In this document: positions 48,752 to 59,129 of the stretch, one piece after another | Layout: every line of letters begins with the position of its first letter | Numbering within the stretch: position 1 is the first letter of the stretch | The notes under the pieces: generated by a model | What the model saw: only the letters and a program-made list of their open reading frames with translations | Told to the model about the DNA's origin: nothing | The model's database searches: none | Position numbers and translations under genes: made by a program | Assembly (NCBI GenBank): GCA_009103225.1 | Contig: RHPI01002402.1 | Coordinates: 1,042,366 to 1,106,365 of the forward strand | Direction of reading: 5' to 3' | From: Chlorokybus atmophyticus | Lineage: Eukaryota; Streptophyta; Chlorokybophyceae; Chlorokybales; Chlorokybaceae | DNA: 64,000 nt

Positions 48752-49440
48752 CTACAAGTACATTTGGTGTCTTCGCCAGTCAAGCGGAGGCTGCAAACCA
48801 GCTGGGCGTCGTACGTAGCGCTTCACGCCCCTACGGATCACCTCCGAGCAACGAGTGACGCGCCGCATCACCGCATACTCGACCTGGCTCCGCACCACGG
48901 TGGAGTTCTTTAAACTGTGTGCGAACTCCGGCGCACTCTCCAGCACTTCAACCAAGGCCTCCTTCAGCACATCGTGTTCAAGACACGCGCATACACAGCG
49001 TCGTTCATCGTTTCGTCCCACATGGTGTTGTCCCCGTCTCGCAGCTCAACTACATCACCACTGACCGGATGCACCGGGCCATTCACACCTGCAAATGGCA
49101 ACCTCACCGCCGTGCGATGCACGTCGTATGCGAGGCGCACAGTATCCGGCGCACTCCCAAAAGGGCACCGGTAACAGCATTGCCTTGCGTAGCACATCTC
49201 GGGCAAAAATACAACGTAGTGTTGTGGTCCTTGTCGACAGGGGTCGCCGCCATGTCACCGACAACGATACTAGGCAAGTCACCATGGAGTATGGAGTACA
49301 CCCTCAGGCGCAAAATGCATCTACAGTACACATGCTCGTGCACCAGGATGCCAGACAATTGCGATGGCCACCTCACGTTCACTGACGCGATACACCACGT
49401 CCTTTTGCTTCCTGCAAACGCACAATGTCAGTTGGACTAA
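48752..49440 (-). pseudogene. Frameshifted minus-strand ORF of unknown family
   Basis: Overlapping minus-strand pieces: 49382-49104 (RVYSILHGDLPSIVVGDMAA, TLYFCPRCATQGNAVTGALL), 49206-48964 (VELRDGDNTMWDETMNDAVY) and 49021-48752 (VLKEALVEVLESAPEFAHSL, KNSTVVRSQVEYAVMRRVTR). They read as one protein cut by two frameshifts. Not recognised; the context points to a transposon-borne gene. Confidence 0.4.
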
Positions 49441-49689
49441 TGCAATATACCATTATAATCACAAACCGTCCGCACCTTACTGTTACTGGGCAAAATGCAC
49501 GCATACCATTGCTTAAACTGCAAATTGCCACCCGTTGCAATATGTTTTCCCTGCCGGCCGACTAAATATTGGCAACGGCCGTGCACCTGAAGACACTGAT
49601 TTAGACTGTCGTGGCTCAGGCCACCTGTAATCTTGATACAGGGACCTAATTATAACTTCCGTTACTATCAGGCCCTTTTTGTTACAATT

Positions 49690-50010
49690 TAGTCTTTAAC
49701 AGTTGACTATGCCTAACTAACAGGCGCCTGTTAGTTACCTGTCAGGCCTTAACAGGTGACTTTATTTAATTAACAGGCACCTGTTAGTCACACACCAGGC
49801 CTCAACAAATGACTTTGTGTAATTTACAGGCAACTGTTAGTTACACATCAGGCCTTCTTAGGTGACTACGACTAATCAACGGGCACCTGTAAGTTACACA
49901 TCAGTCTTACTTAAGTGACTCAGCCTATGTGACAGGCACCTGCAGGTTACACACCAGTCCAGCGCAGGCGACTAAGCCTAATTCACAAGCACCAACTAGG
50001 TAATTATCGA
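49690..50010. repeat. Tandem array of ~53-bp units with palindromic core (copy A)
   Basis: Cores related to AACAGGCGCCTGTT occur at about 49719, 49772, 49825, 49878, 49931 and 49982, spaced 51-53 bases. Between them lies GTTACACATCAGGCCTTAAC-like spacer. Copies degenerate in one direction (toward 50010). The matching array in copy B lies at about 60690-61005. Confidence 0.85.
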
Positions 50011-50353
50011 CAAAATAAGGCATTCTTTAACAACTAAAGGTGACTAATGCCTAACTGTCGTCATATGTAATTGCATAGCTTGACTACACGCGATTGTCAC
50101 TGACTTCCAGCATTGTTATGTGCCTGTGCTGTGTACATGTACCTGAAATGTGTACAGTGTCTCTCAGTCACTTGCCAAGGCTTGTAGTTCGATTATGTGA
50201 CTCGAATGCAGTTCTGTTATATATCATAGGGATGCAAGTATTGATGTGCACGAGCATAATGACGATTGACTGAGCTGGTTTAAGATGCACAACACTCAGT
50301 CACAAGAGCCTTGTAGCTATGTACACTACCAGCTAAACGGACTACCAACTGCG

Positions 50354-52181
50354 CTACAGCTCCTCTCCATCATCGCTTTGCTCGTCATTACGGAACACAG
50401 CACCACGCGCTGGGGCCTGTGGAGGAGACGCCGGAGCTTGCTCTTCCTCCTCAAACGGTTGTGCCAGCCAATCAAATGCCACTTCTGCCTCAGCGAGCGG
50501 GTCACGAGCTGCTGTCTCTTGCGGCCGGCGCCGATTGGGATCTTTCAGGTATTCGACACAAGATGCAGTGCGGCGTTTCACAAGGGTGAATGGCTGGAGG
50601 GCTGCGTACCGTTGCCTCATCTCCCGCTTCATTGACATGATCATGGTGTTGATTTCGCTGAGGTACTCTTCATGTGTGTCTATGCTGGCAGCTAGGAGAG
50701 GGTCTCCATCCTTGCCCTTTAGGATGCGCTCCACCTGCGTAGTTTACAGGCATGTCTTAGTGGCATCGAAAGCCACTATTCACTGCAACGCGTCTGCAAG
50801 CCTGTAGTTTGGGGCTACAGCGTTCCTGAATTGCTAATGCTGGAGTTAAGAGTGCTCACCGTAAGCAATAGGTATGCGAGGTGGTTGACTGTCAGCTGCC
50901 GGCGACCAGGTGTAGTGACGGCGTAAGACCAGCATTGCACGATCATTTGCCAGATTATGGGATTGCCCCATTCATGGATGTATCTCCTCCGCTCCGGGTC
51001 TGCAGTGTCGGTCACCTCAAATCTCCGCCATGACTTGTCTGCGACAGTCATACCGACAAGGCATTGGTCAAAAAATAGATAGTTCAAGTTGAGCCTGCAC
51101 AAGGCTAGAATAGTGCCTGTGACTTACTTTGGAGCGCGTTGCGCATCTGGGCTTTTTGGGTCTCGGGGTCCATTAGGGCGTCGATGTGCCTGATTGAATC
51201 GGTTACAATAGGCGAGATGAGTACGTGTGTATGGAGGCTGAGTAAGAAGGCAGTGTTGCATAGCAGACATGGTGGTGAGGGACCCAACTCACTTGCGCTT
51301 GTTGCTGTTAAACAGTGTCCACTTGTACTCCTTCTCAAGGACATGCTTGATCTTGGTGACGTTCTCAGACCGGACCTGCGTAGCTTTCTTCAGGGCGACA
51401 CTCCAGTGGAAGGGGCACTCCTTGGGAGTCCAGTACACCTCATAGAACTTGGCCGCATCGGCCTCGTCGTCATGGTCGAAGCCAACTACCTGTCACGGGC
51501 AGGTTGGTCAGTGTCACGGTGCAGTGCGGTCATGAAGCATTCACAGCACCTGACACATGACGTTACGAATAGTGTCCTCCTTGGGATAAACGTGGCTCTC
51601 TACCCAGTGGCCGTTTATGATTTCAACGACGGCATCTCGCAAATGCTGTCCACAGAAGAACAATCCGTTACACACATACACACAGTGTCACAGTGTCACA
51701 CAGTGCTTACCTCGTTGCCAATCTTCCACTTGCTTGGGGAAGGGTTGCTGACGGCCGAGGTTGCCACGTCACGGCCAAATGCGTTTGGGTTGGGGGTTCC
51801 AATCGACCCTCTGCAAGCACAACCACATGAGTCATGCTGCCAGCCATGAAAGATGCAACCCTCACAGTTGCAAAAGAAGAACAACGTGCACAGTGTATCC
51901 AGAACGCATGCAGTGAGTCACTGTGCTAGTCATGATAGAAGCAAGCATCCAAGTTAGAAGTTGAGCAAGAAGCAACGTGCACAGTGCATCAAGAACGCAT
52001 GCAGTCTAGCTTGCCCTTGCGACTGCGGTGTCAGGTGGAGTTGTTGTGATGTGCTGGGCGTTAGCGCGGGGTCTTGCTGCGATTGGTTGGCGACGGTTGC
52101 CTGGTTGAACACTGGGGGCAATGTGGACAACTGGCGCCGACCTCCACGACGAGGTGCACTTACGGATGGACCACGAGGCAT
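50354..52181 (-). CDS. Spliced gene of unknown family carried by the 3-kb element (copy A, open)
   Basis: Minus-strand exons that join in frame: 51810-51711, 51645-51550, 51489-51293, 51189-51128, 51104-50860, 50734-50354 (TAG), about 359 residues. A first exon beginning at the ATG 52181 (MPRGPSVSAPRRGGRRQ, basic, then Gln/Pro-rich) is probable but its donor is not fixed. Distinctive stretches: NPNAFGRDVATSAVSNPSPS, VVGFDHDDEADAAKFYEVYW, KHVLEKEYKWTLFNSNKRKH, ADKSWRRFEVTDTADPERRR, NPIIWQMIVQCWSYAVTTPG, THEEYLSEINTMIMSMKREM and an acidic C-terminus. No catalytic triad, zinc finger or helicase motif was seen. It is conserved in copy B, where a stop interrupts it. It could be a DNA-binding transposition protein or a captured host gene. 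Confidence 0.65.
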
Positions 52182-52598
52182 CTCTCCAACTGATAGTCGG
52201 GTGCCGCCTGTTTAGCTGTTAGTGGCGCTGCCGCCTCCAACGCTGCCGCCGCCGGTTGGCCCGCCCGAATGTACGAGGCGCGAAAACGAAAATGAGGCGG
52301 TTTTGAACGTCTAGAGTCCCGCATTAGAGTCGCACTTGTAGTGCGTCCTTTCTCCTATGGTTGATGGTACGACTTATGCGTTCGTGCCATCCATGCTTCG
52401 TACAACCATTGGTAACAATGGTTGTGTCGTAACATATATGATACGACAGAGGCATCTCTCGTCCAACCCCAGCGATTGCCGTACAATGGCTCTGTCGTAC
52501 CATCCATGGTACGACAGAGGCATTGCTCGATCAGTCCAAATGGGAGTTAGCGTGCACTCACCCAAACACGCTTCATTGATGGCCGGATGATGGCACGC
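52182..52598. repeat. Palindrome-rich terminal region of copy A
   Basis: Between 52360 and 52530 the sequence has repeated short inverted motifs: GGTACGAC / GTCGTACC, CATCCATGGTACGAC, CCATTGGTAACAATGG. The same motifs occur in copy B (63365-63530) and, in variant form, upstream of the Plavaka-like transposase (58765-58965). Confidence 0.6.
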
Positions 52599-53596
52599 GT
52601 AACAACACCTCGCGTAGTGTGTTACCAACCTTGCACTGGAGTCGTACGTTGCCAACTCCCTCAGCCACCAGTACTTCACCACCGAAGCCCGCCACCTTGA
52701 TTGTGGACGTCAGCTTCCTGTAGCCCTCCATCACCTCCTTGTTTGGTGTGAGATGACGATCGCAGCCAGAGTCCACCACCCAGAAAGCTGTGCCCGCCCT
52801 CGAACTGGATGCAGTGAAGGCGACATGTTTCTCCTTGTGTTGGTGCTCGTTGCCGCTGTTGTTTCTTCCTACAGTCCTTCACAATGTGCCCCTTCCAACC
52901 ACACAAGTGGCATGTGAGGTCTTTGTGACGAGGATTGCCTGGCTTGTTGCCCTTGTACTTCTCTTCATGGTTGCTCTTCTTTGCGTGCTTGCCGGTGTAG
53001 AAGGCGACGGCATCCGCTTGCTCGTCCTTCTTCACAACCCTCTGCTCCACGGTGAGCAGCTTCGGTAGCACATCGTCCAACGTCAACTCCGATGATGACG
53101 TCTCCAGCAGGGTTGCGACGACCTCGTACTCTGCTGGTAGCCCTGCAACAATGGCCAGCACTACCTCCGTCTCCCCCATGTTGTGGCCGACGTTGATGAG
53201 GTCCGCCCACAGCTCTCTCGCGCGCGCAACATACTTTGTGATGGGTTCCGCTGCCTCCTTCCTGAGTGCGCTGAGCTGCTTGCGTAGATGCAACTTTCTG
53301 GCATTGTTCTTGGCTCTGAAAACGGCTGATAGCTTTTCCCAAGCTTGTCTACCATCTTCACATGCAGTGAGCATGGGAAAGTGATGCGGTTTGCTGTTCA
53401 ACACAAGCAAAGAGTGTGCTTCTGCTGAATGCTCTGACCACACAGTGTTCGCTCCTGGTGTTGGTGGTGGTGCCTTCGGATCAACGTACTTCCACACCTT
53501 CTTGTGGATGAGCAAGGCCTTCATCTCCACGCACCATGTGTTGTAGTTGTCGGTGTCCAGCTTTGCAATCTGCCCCTTGTCGTAGGTCGCCTCCAT
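52599..53596 (-). mobile_element. Ty1/copia gag and start of protease (5' fragment, interrupted by copy A)
   Basis: The ORF from ATG 53596 codes a copia gag (DTDNYNTWCVEMKALLIHKK, WEKLSAVFRAKNNARKLHLR, GLPAEYEVVATLLETSSSEL) ending in a CCHC zinc knuckle, CHLCGWKGHIVKDC. After a frame change near 52800 the protease start follows (VVDSGCDRHLTPNKEVMEG). The reading frame stops abruptly at NTLREVLLR where the 3-kb element begins at 52598, so RT, RNase H and integrase are missing here. A sequence resembling a tRNA primer-binding site (minus strand, TTGGTAGCAGAGC, about 53647-53635) lies just upstream, implying that a 5' LTR begins near 53650. Confidence 0.85.
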
Positions 53597-53649
53597 CTCT
53601 GTCGTGCCTGCCTTTTCTTGCAGTTGACACCCAAGGCTCTGCTACCAAC

Positions 53650-54136
53650 AAGCTACCGTAGTGTAGAACTACTATGCACACAAGCTAGTCTCACACTCCT
53701 CAAGCGTAGTGTGGGCCCATAACCTGTTGAAGGACTAGCATGCACATGTAGTTGAGGCAAGCATAGATACACAAAGACAGAGCTACCGCCACCAGAGCAT
53801 ACACAAGTCACATCACATTCATCTATTACAAGTTGTCCGCTGGTTCTTATACCAGCCAGTTACACACACGTCTACGTTTGCAAGCACTGCGTAAGCTATA
53901 CTCAGCTTTTTGACACACTTTAAGCTGCGTTGTCTTTCTTACAACCAGAGCTTTCCAACAAGCTCTCACACGCCTAATATGAGTAAGTATACGCGGAGAT
54001 ATAAAGCAATTAGTAAGGCTCCTGTCTGGAGTCCGGAGTCTGGTCCGACGACGCCATCTTGCTAAGTCCGGACCTAGTGCTCGTCCTTACGACCTTCTAC
54101 TCCGGTGTGGAGGGTCGATGCTGATCGTATGTAGGA
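53650..54136. other. Possible copia 5' LTR and spacer
   Basis: Non-coding. By position, the copia 5' LTR should start near 53650 and extend upward, but no second LTR is available for comparison and its outer end was not located. 54020-54130 contains repeated GTCCGGA motifs. Confidence 0.35.
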
Positions 54137-55259
54137 ATGACTCTCAACGGCCCGCTGGATGGGGAATGGTATGCGGGCGTTGTGGAATCATTCAAGCAAG
54201 CGTCAGGTCAGCATCGCTTCGTGGCGTGCGAGATTGAGGACGCATCATATATGCATGGTGCAATGGAAAATGTCTTTACAGGGCAGCACCGTATAGTATT
54301 CGATGACGGTGATTGACCACAAACCATCAACTTCAAAGGGCACAACGTATTCGCGTACACATCAGTTGACGGGGCACGCCATGTTCTGCGCGCCGGAGGG
54401 GAGAACGTCAATCGCAAAGTAAGCCCGGACGGCATCATTGTTGGTCCCTGGCCAGCACCACGGCCAGCCTTGACCACATACACGCCATTTGACAACCAAG
54501 CTGGGATGCACACGCAAATCAAGGGCACTCGACCTATTCTGCGGCGGTGGCGGTGCCAGTGTCGGTCTATACCACGCAGGCTTTGACGTGACGGGGATGG
54601 ACATAAGTCCCTCCTCTGAGTACCCGCTGCCCTTCATACCCCGCAATGTATGCACCCTGAGTGCAGGAGAGCTGAGCGAGTACGAGCTCATTTGGGCCAG
54701 TCCACCATGCCGGGCCTATTCAGGTGCTATCCCAGCACCTCAACGGGCGGCACATGGCACATCCTGGAGACACCAGGATATGATACCGCTCGTCCGACGT
54801 CTGCTGCTTGCAAGCCAGGTCAAGTTTGTGATTGAGAATGTGCCAGGAGCAGCTTCCTCATTCAAACCCAATCTGTCCCTTTGTGGCACGATGTTTGGCC
54901 TATCAACTTTCCGACACCGTCTGTTTAAGACACAGCCAGTGGTAGCTACCCCATCAGCACGCTGCTCGCACGCGGGCAAGGCAGTTGGACTGCTATCGCC
55001 GCACCTGTCCGCTAGCGCGAAGAAGACAATCGTGACATCAAACGCGCCACAGCAGATGTACCCGGTCTATGGCCTTCCAAGCACCAGGGGCGGCATTGCT
55101 GCGTGGCAAACAGCGCTGGGAGTGCCATGGATGACCTCGGCCGTTTCCATAGCGAATGCAGTTCCTCCCGCAATGGCGGAGTGCATAGGGCGTCTCATGC
55201 TTGAAACAATGGATATGCGCTGTGACTACCCTCCTGTGTCATGGAACTATGAGGCTTGA
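54137..55259 (+). CDS. C5 cytosine DNA methyltransferase with upstream Tudor-like exon (one in-frame TGA)
   Basis: Two plus-strand exons, 54137-54418 and 54501-55259 (TGA), joined by a GTAAGC...AAG intron in phase 0. Exon 2 has the C5-methyltransferase motifs: I (RALDLFCGGGGASVGLYHAG), IV with the catalytic Cys (ASPPCRAYS), VI (FVIENVPGA), VIII-like (STFRHRLF) and X (SIANAVPPAMAECIGRLM). The domain is short, about 250 residues, with no clear target-recognition domain, like phage and bacterial orphan enzymes rather than DNMT1/3. Exon 1 reads GEWYAGVVESFKQASGQHRF ... HRIVFDDGD, then a TGA (54316-54318), then PQTINFKGHNVFAY; the W-Y-x-G-x-V...DDGD pattern is Tudor-like. CGA to TGA would explain the stop. 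The gene sits between a copia fragment and a Plavaka-like transposase. The catalytic exon itself is open. Confidence 0.8.
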
Positions 55260-55462
55260 GTGTGGTGCACTGTATTGATGCTTAATGCCACACGGCGGAC
55301 TGATTGTTGAATGTTGCATGGATCATTCGATTGTGGTGACAGTTGTGCAGTGACAGCTGCCCGGTATTGTACACGTCCACATGCAAAAGTCTTAGCATAC
55401 GATTAGCAATGCCTAACTGACTGATATGCTCCAAACTCAGAGTAGTGAGACAAGTACATGTG
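55260..55462. other. Spacer between convergent methyltransferase and transposase genes
   Basis: 203 bases, non-coding; both genes end here. Nothing recognised. Confidence 0.5.
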
Positions 55463-58400
55463 TCACGTGGAAGTGCAGTGAACGTTCACCCAATACTTGC
55501 CCTCTTGTACACGGGCGCTGTCCTTGTCAAACATGGGGAGCAGCTGGACAATGCCTTTTACTTGCTCCAGAGTCACGACATCGAGATGTGGACCGCCTCG
55601 ACGCTTTTCCCATTCCAGAGCGATGCACTTTGTGTCGCTCGTCACATCCAGCTTCGTGTACCAGCGGACAAACACGACCTCCTTCCACACGCGCTCGCCG
55701 CTACCACCCCACACCACCACGCGCAGAAAAAGGAGTGCCTGAGCCCACCACGTCACGTTCACACCGTCCTCATCACCTTCCAACTCAAGTGTAGAGAACC
55801 AAGGCCGCCCATGGAACATCCCAGTTGCGCGCGCCATGCTGACTCCTGATGTCATGTACACCGCTGCGCCTCCGTTCACCACGCGAACAGCACGCCACCC
55901 GTCGGCCAACTCCAGTTGTTCCCTCCTCAACCAGCTGTCCAGGGTGGCAGGCAGCTTGTCGGCAAATGGAGTCTTCAAGGCGACTTGGCGGCTACGCGCA
56001 GATCCGCTCCAGTACGGGCTGGACTCCCTCCTTGTCAGCACATCCATCCGTAGCAACTTGTCCGTCTTCTCCATGACATTACAGCACTGCTGCCGCGCCT
56101 GCGCCATGACCGAGCGCATCTCGGGATCCACGACCATGCCATCCTCTCTCACATATTCCGCACAGCTCCATGCCTTCAGGATACGTGCCTGGTAGTCCCG
56201 GATGTTGCCACCACGCGCCCACTGTTTGATATTTTGGGCGTGCGTCTGCTCCATGCGGTTGGCGCTGAACCAATCTGGGTGTCCACTGCTGACAATTGCC
56301 GGCCCAAAATGAGTGAGCTGATGCATCTTCTCGATCTTCCAACCTGACTTCTGTGCAGAATATGACGACAGTAGCGGATGCAACACTGCAGCTTTGAAGG
56401 CAGCCAGCTCGTTGTCGGCTGTGGTCAGGGTCTCTCTTGTGTGTTAATGCGCCTTCAGCAACTTTTTACTCCACTGGGCAAGCGATGCGGCAGCAATGGT
56501 GAGGAAATCGTCGCCCTCACTGTCGAGCAGCAAACCGTCTGCGAGGACCGGCAGCAGCTGCAGCACCGCCACTTTCTCCACCACCTAAAAGGAGTGGTCG
56601 GACAGGAAGAAATGTACTGTGCTTGTGGGTGCCTTGAAGTGCGAAACCCGCAGAGTCGCCTTGCATGCATTCAGCCTGTGCACATCTGCTCGTGAGCACG
56701 TGTTGTTGGCTTTTGTGTTCAACACAAAAGCAACACCAAAGACGTGCCTGGCCTGCAGAATCTGTCTCGTGGATGGACGCATTCGTTCCTTCGCGGCGTC
56801 GTACACAGCAGCAAGCAGGTGGTCAATGATGCCTCCCAGCACATGCATTGCGTCAGGGGCAAGACGAGAGTAGCAGTCAGCTCCCGGCACCCGCGACTGT
56901 CGCCAACCCCACAGTGCATTCTGTTGCCAAACCACATTGCCTGGTTTCACGGAAAGCCATTCATCCTCACGAATGCCGGTAATTTGACCATTACCTCCTC
57001 GACATGCATGGAGTGCTGCTCTTTGAAAGCCTTGGCTGTCTGGCGTGCATTCCTAACACCGCTATGCAGGTCCGCCCGCAGCTGACGTATTGCTGGTGTG
57101 TAGAAGGCCTCGGTTCTCAATTCCCGATCCTCATCCATCTCCAACAGATCTGATTTGATGACGAGACAAACATTGCAAGGATGTCGTGTTTGGTTGCCCG
57201 ACACAGTGCATGCGAGTGTGGCAGTCCTTTACAACACGACAAACTCAGATGTTTTACTGACAACATCCTCCATGCACTGTTTGCTGGCAGGCTGCATCCG
57301 GTTACAACCATTCATGCCCACTACCTGCAAATCGCTGATGTAGTTGGCAAGCGCGGGAAACACACGACGCTCGATGCCATTCGGGTCGATGAGCTGCAGA
57401 CCTTCCCAACTCGCCCGCTTCACATCCCTTAACACTACATTCAAAGCGTCATGGAAAATCTCACGTTTTCGAATGGGGGACGATTCCTTGCCCTGCGCCC
57501 AGGTGGGATGCCCGGCCACCGCGTGAACCACCGGCAGAAGCGCTATCATAACAACCCCCATGTTGCTAGCATACATGTCCCAACTGTAGTTGGCAAGCGA
57601 TGCCATCAGAGGGTAGCCAGAGCGCTTGCCCGCGCTGTCCAGCGTGGTCTTGTCACTGTACAGAATGGCAGGCGCCAAGTAGGACACTTCCCCCACCTCT
57701 CCTCAAATCCACCTCCACATCCTTCCACCAATCGCCCGTGGAAGGATGGCCAAAGCTGTGCTCGTCACCAGTGTACTGGAGATTGAAGCCATTGGCGGCA
57801 TGTGGATTGCCATACAACCGCGCGAGCCATACCTGCTCCGACCAAGAGCATTACTTACTATGCTGGCCTCAGAATAGATACTGCATCGATACTGCATTAG
57901 GTACTGCATTTCACAGACCTTGGCCGGCATATATGTGACGCAGATGTCCTGATCCTCAGGGTCTCCAGGCTTGCGCAGGTCAGCCGTCACGTAGTTCTGA
58001 TACGGCAGCACACTCGCATGTGCATATGTGACATGGCCCTGATGGTTGAAGCACATGCACCGCACACCGTGAACACACCTCAGATTGAGAGAAAGCAATC
58101 GTGGTCCGAAGGTAGCTGGCCGCATGCACACCGGTCTCCCAGTGGAGCACTTCCGTCAGGAAGTGTGCATTTCGGATGCACTTGATGATCCGCCCCATGT
58201 CGGAGGCCGACAGGCCTTGGCCGTTGTTGCACTGCACGAATGCCACTGCAAGAGCATGCTCCGAGCCATACCACCTGGATTCCGACGCGTGCGAAGGGAC
58301 GCCTCCACTTCCATGTTGGCGTGCCACAGGTTTCTCAGGCACACGCACACATCGAAAGCCCTCGTTCACTTCCTCCTCCTCCTGTTGCTGCTGTGCGTGT

Positions 58401-58603
58401 GTCTCCTGGAGGAATCCTTCAGCATCAAGCATGTGAGCATCCTGGATCGAACTCCCCGGTTCAACATGACCCGCATCGTACCGTAATGGACGCTGGCCGA
58501 CGTACAGCTTGATCTGCTTGCACACCCTGCTGCTAATAATGTGCATGTAGACCGAGCTGCGTGTGGCGAAGCGCATGTGGCAATACGGACAAAGGACTCC
58601 CAT
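55463..58603 (-). pseudogene. Plavaka-like DNA transposase, decayed
   Basis: Minus-strand pieces in order: 58603-57980 (zinc finger CPYCHMRFATRSSVYMHIIS), 58052-57915 (TYAHASVLPYQNYVTADLRK), 57835-57700 (WLARLYGNPHAANGFNLQYT), 57696-57229 (PAILYSDKTTLDSAGKRSGY, PALANYISDLQVVGMNGCNR), 57204-56947, 56950-56585 (DAMHVLGGIIDHLLAAVYDA), 56580-56390 and 56386-55463 (KIEKMHQLTHFGPAIVSSGH, EQTHAQNIKQWARGGNIRD). The sequence LYSDKT...YP...L.N plus D.MH and the late H-x2-THF / E-x-THAQNIK motifs is that of Plavaka transposases of the CACTA-related group. Breaks: in-frame TAA between 57229 and 57204, TAG near 56585, TAA near 56446, and frameshifts near 57700 and 56950. Inactive. Confidence 0.75.
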
Positions 58604-58670
58604 ATCTCACTACTAACGTCGACACAGGTGTCGCCAATGTAACCTGCATCATATCCAGCAACACGCACAC

Positions 58671-58702
<32 letters not shown>

Positions 58703-58990
58703 GCCACCGCTACCGCTACCCTTGCATGCCAGAGGCGGGAAACTTGGCCGCCAGTCACTGGCTCCGTCGTACCATTATAATGGTACGATCGAGCCATTGA
58801 ACGTCCAGGGTGAGTCTGGATATATATATATATATATATATATATTCTGATTGAACCGTTTCAATGGTACGAAGATGCCTTTGCCAAAAGGTATAGGCAT
58901 TGTACAAAGGTACCATTGAAATGGTACCTTTGTACAATGGCAATGGCAGTTCGTACCATTGACAACTCTGGCAATGTCAGTCCCCCTGCG
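58604..58990. repeat. Palindromic and microsatellite region upstream of the transposase
   Basis: A CCG run (58672-58700), a perfect palindrome CGTACCATTATAATGGTACG (58769-58788), a TA dinucleotide run (58820-58844) and a hairpin around CAAAGGTACCATTGAAATGG (58907-58926) and CGTACCATTG (58951). The position just before the transposase start suggests a subterminal region of the element. Confidence 0.65.
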
Positions 58991-59129
58991 CATGAAAACA
59001 CCATTGATAGCTCCGCCAAGCTATGCCCTTACAGGGGCGTGATGCCGAGGGTATGTGGCGTTTGGAAGATCGTTGGCGGCGCTGCCAGGGGCGTAGTGGG
59101 CATTGTGGTCGAGGTCCGGGATGAATTCC

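Larger units (their letters stand above)
49547..52598 (-). mobile_element. 3.05-kb element, copy A (direct repeat of 60543-63603)
   Basis: From GCAATATGTTTTCCCTGCC at 49547 to GGCCGGATGATGGCACGC at 52598 the sequence matches 60543-63603 almost base for base, in the same orientation, offset about 11.0 kb. Flanks of the two copies are unrelated, so the copied unit has sharp ends. Layout in gene orientation (minus strand): palindrome-rich 5' region (52598-52182), a spliced gene (52181-50354), then a 3' region with about six degenerate 53-bp tandem units (49690-50010). No transposase family was recognised. The right end interrupts a copia pol gene. No obvious terminal inverted repeat or target duplication was seen by eye. 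Confidence 0.85.

Noticed and set aside
49690-50010. 53-bp tandem array considered as a minisatellite gene or CRISPR
   Set aside because: Units are contiguous and degenerate with no unique spacers, and the array is copied within the 3-kb element.
51139-51849. Plus-strand 236-codon open frame in copy A (and its twin at 62144-62854)
   Set aside because: It lies antisense to the well-supported spliced minus-strand gene and crosses its introns; its conservation is explained by the duplicated DNA.
54489-54500. Start of the methyltransferase at 54489
   Set aside because: That codon is TTG, not ATG, and lies in the intron that joins the Tudor-like exon; the first in-frame ATG lies after motif I, so a spliced upstream exon is required.
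54137-58603. Idea that 54-58.6 kb is an inserted giant-virus fragment because of the phage-like methyltransferase
   Set aside because: The methyltransferase gene appears spliced and the neighbours are retro- and DNA-transposon sequences; no capsid, polymerase or other viral hallmark gene is present.
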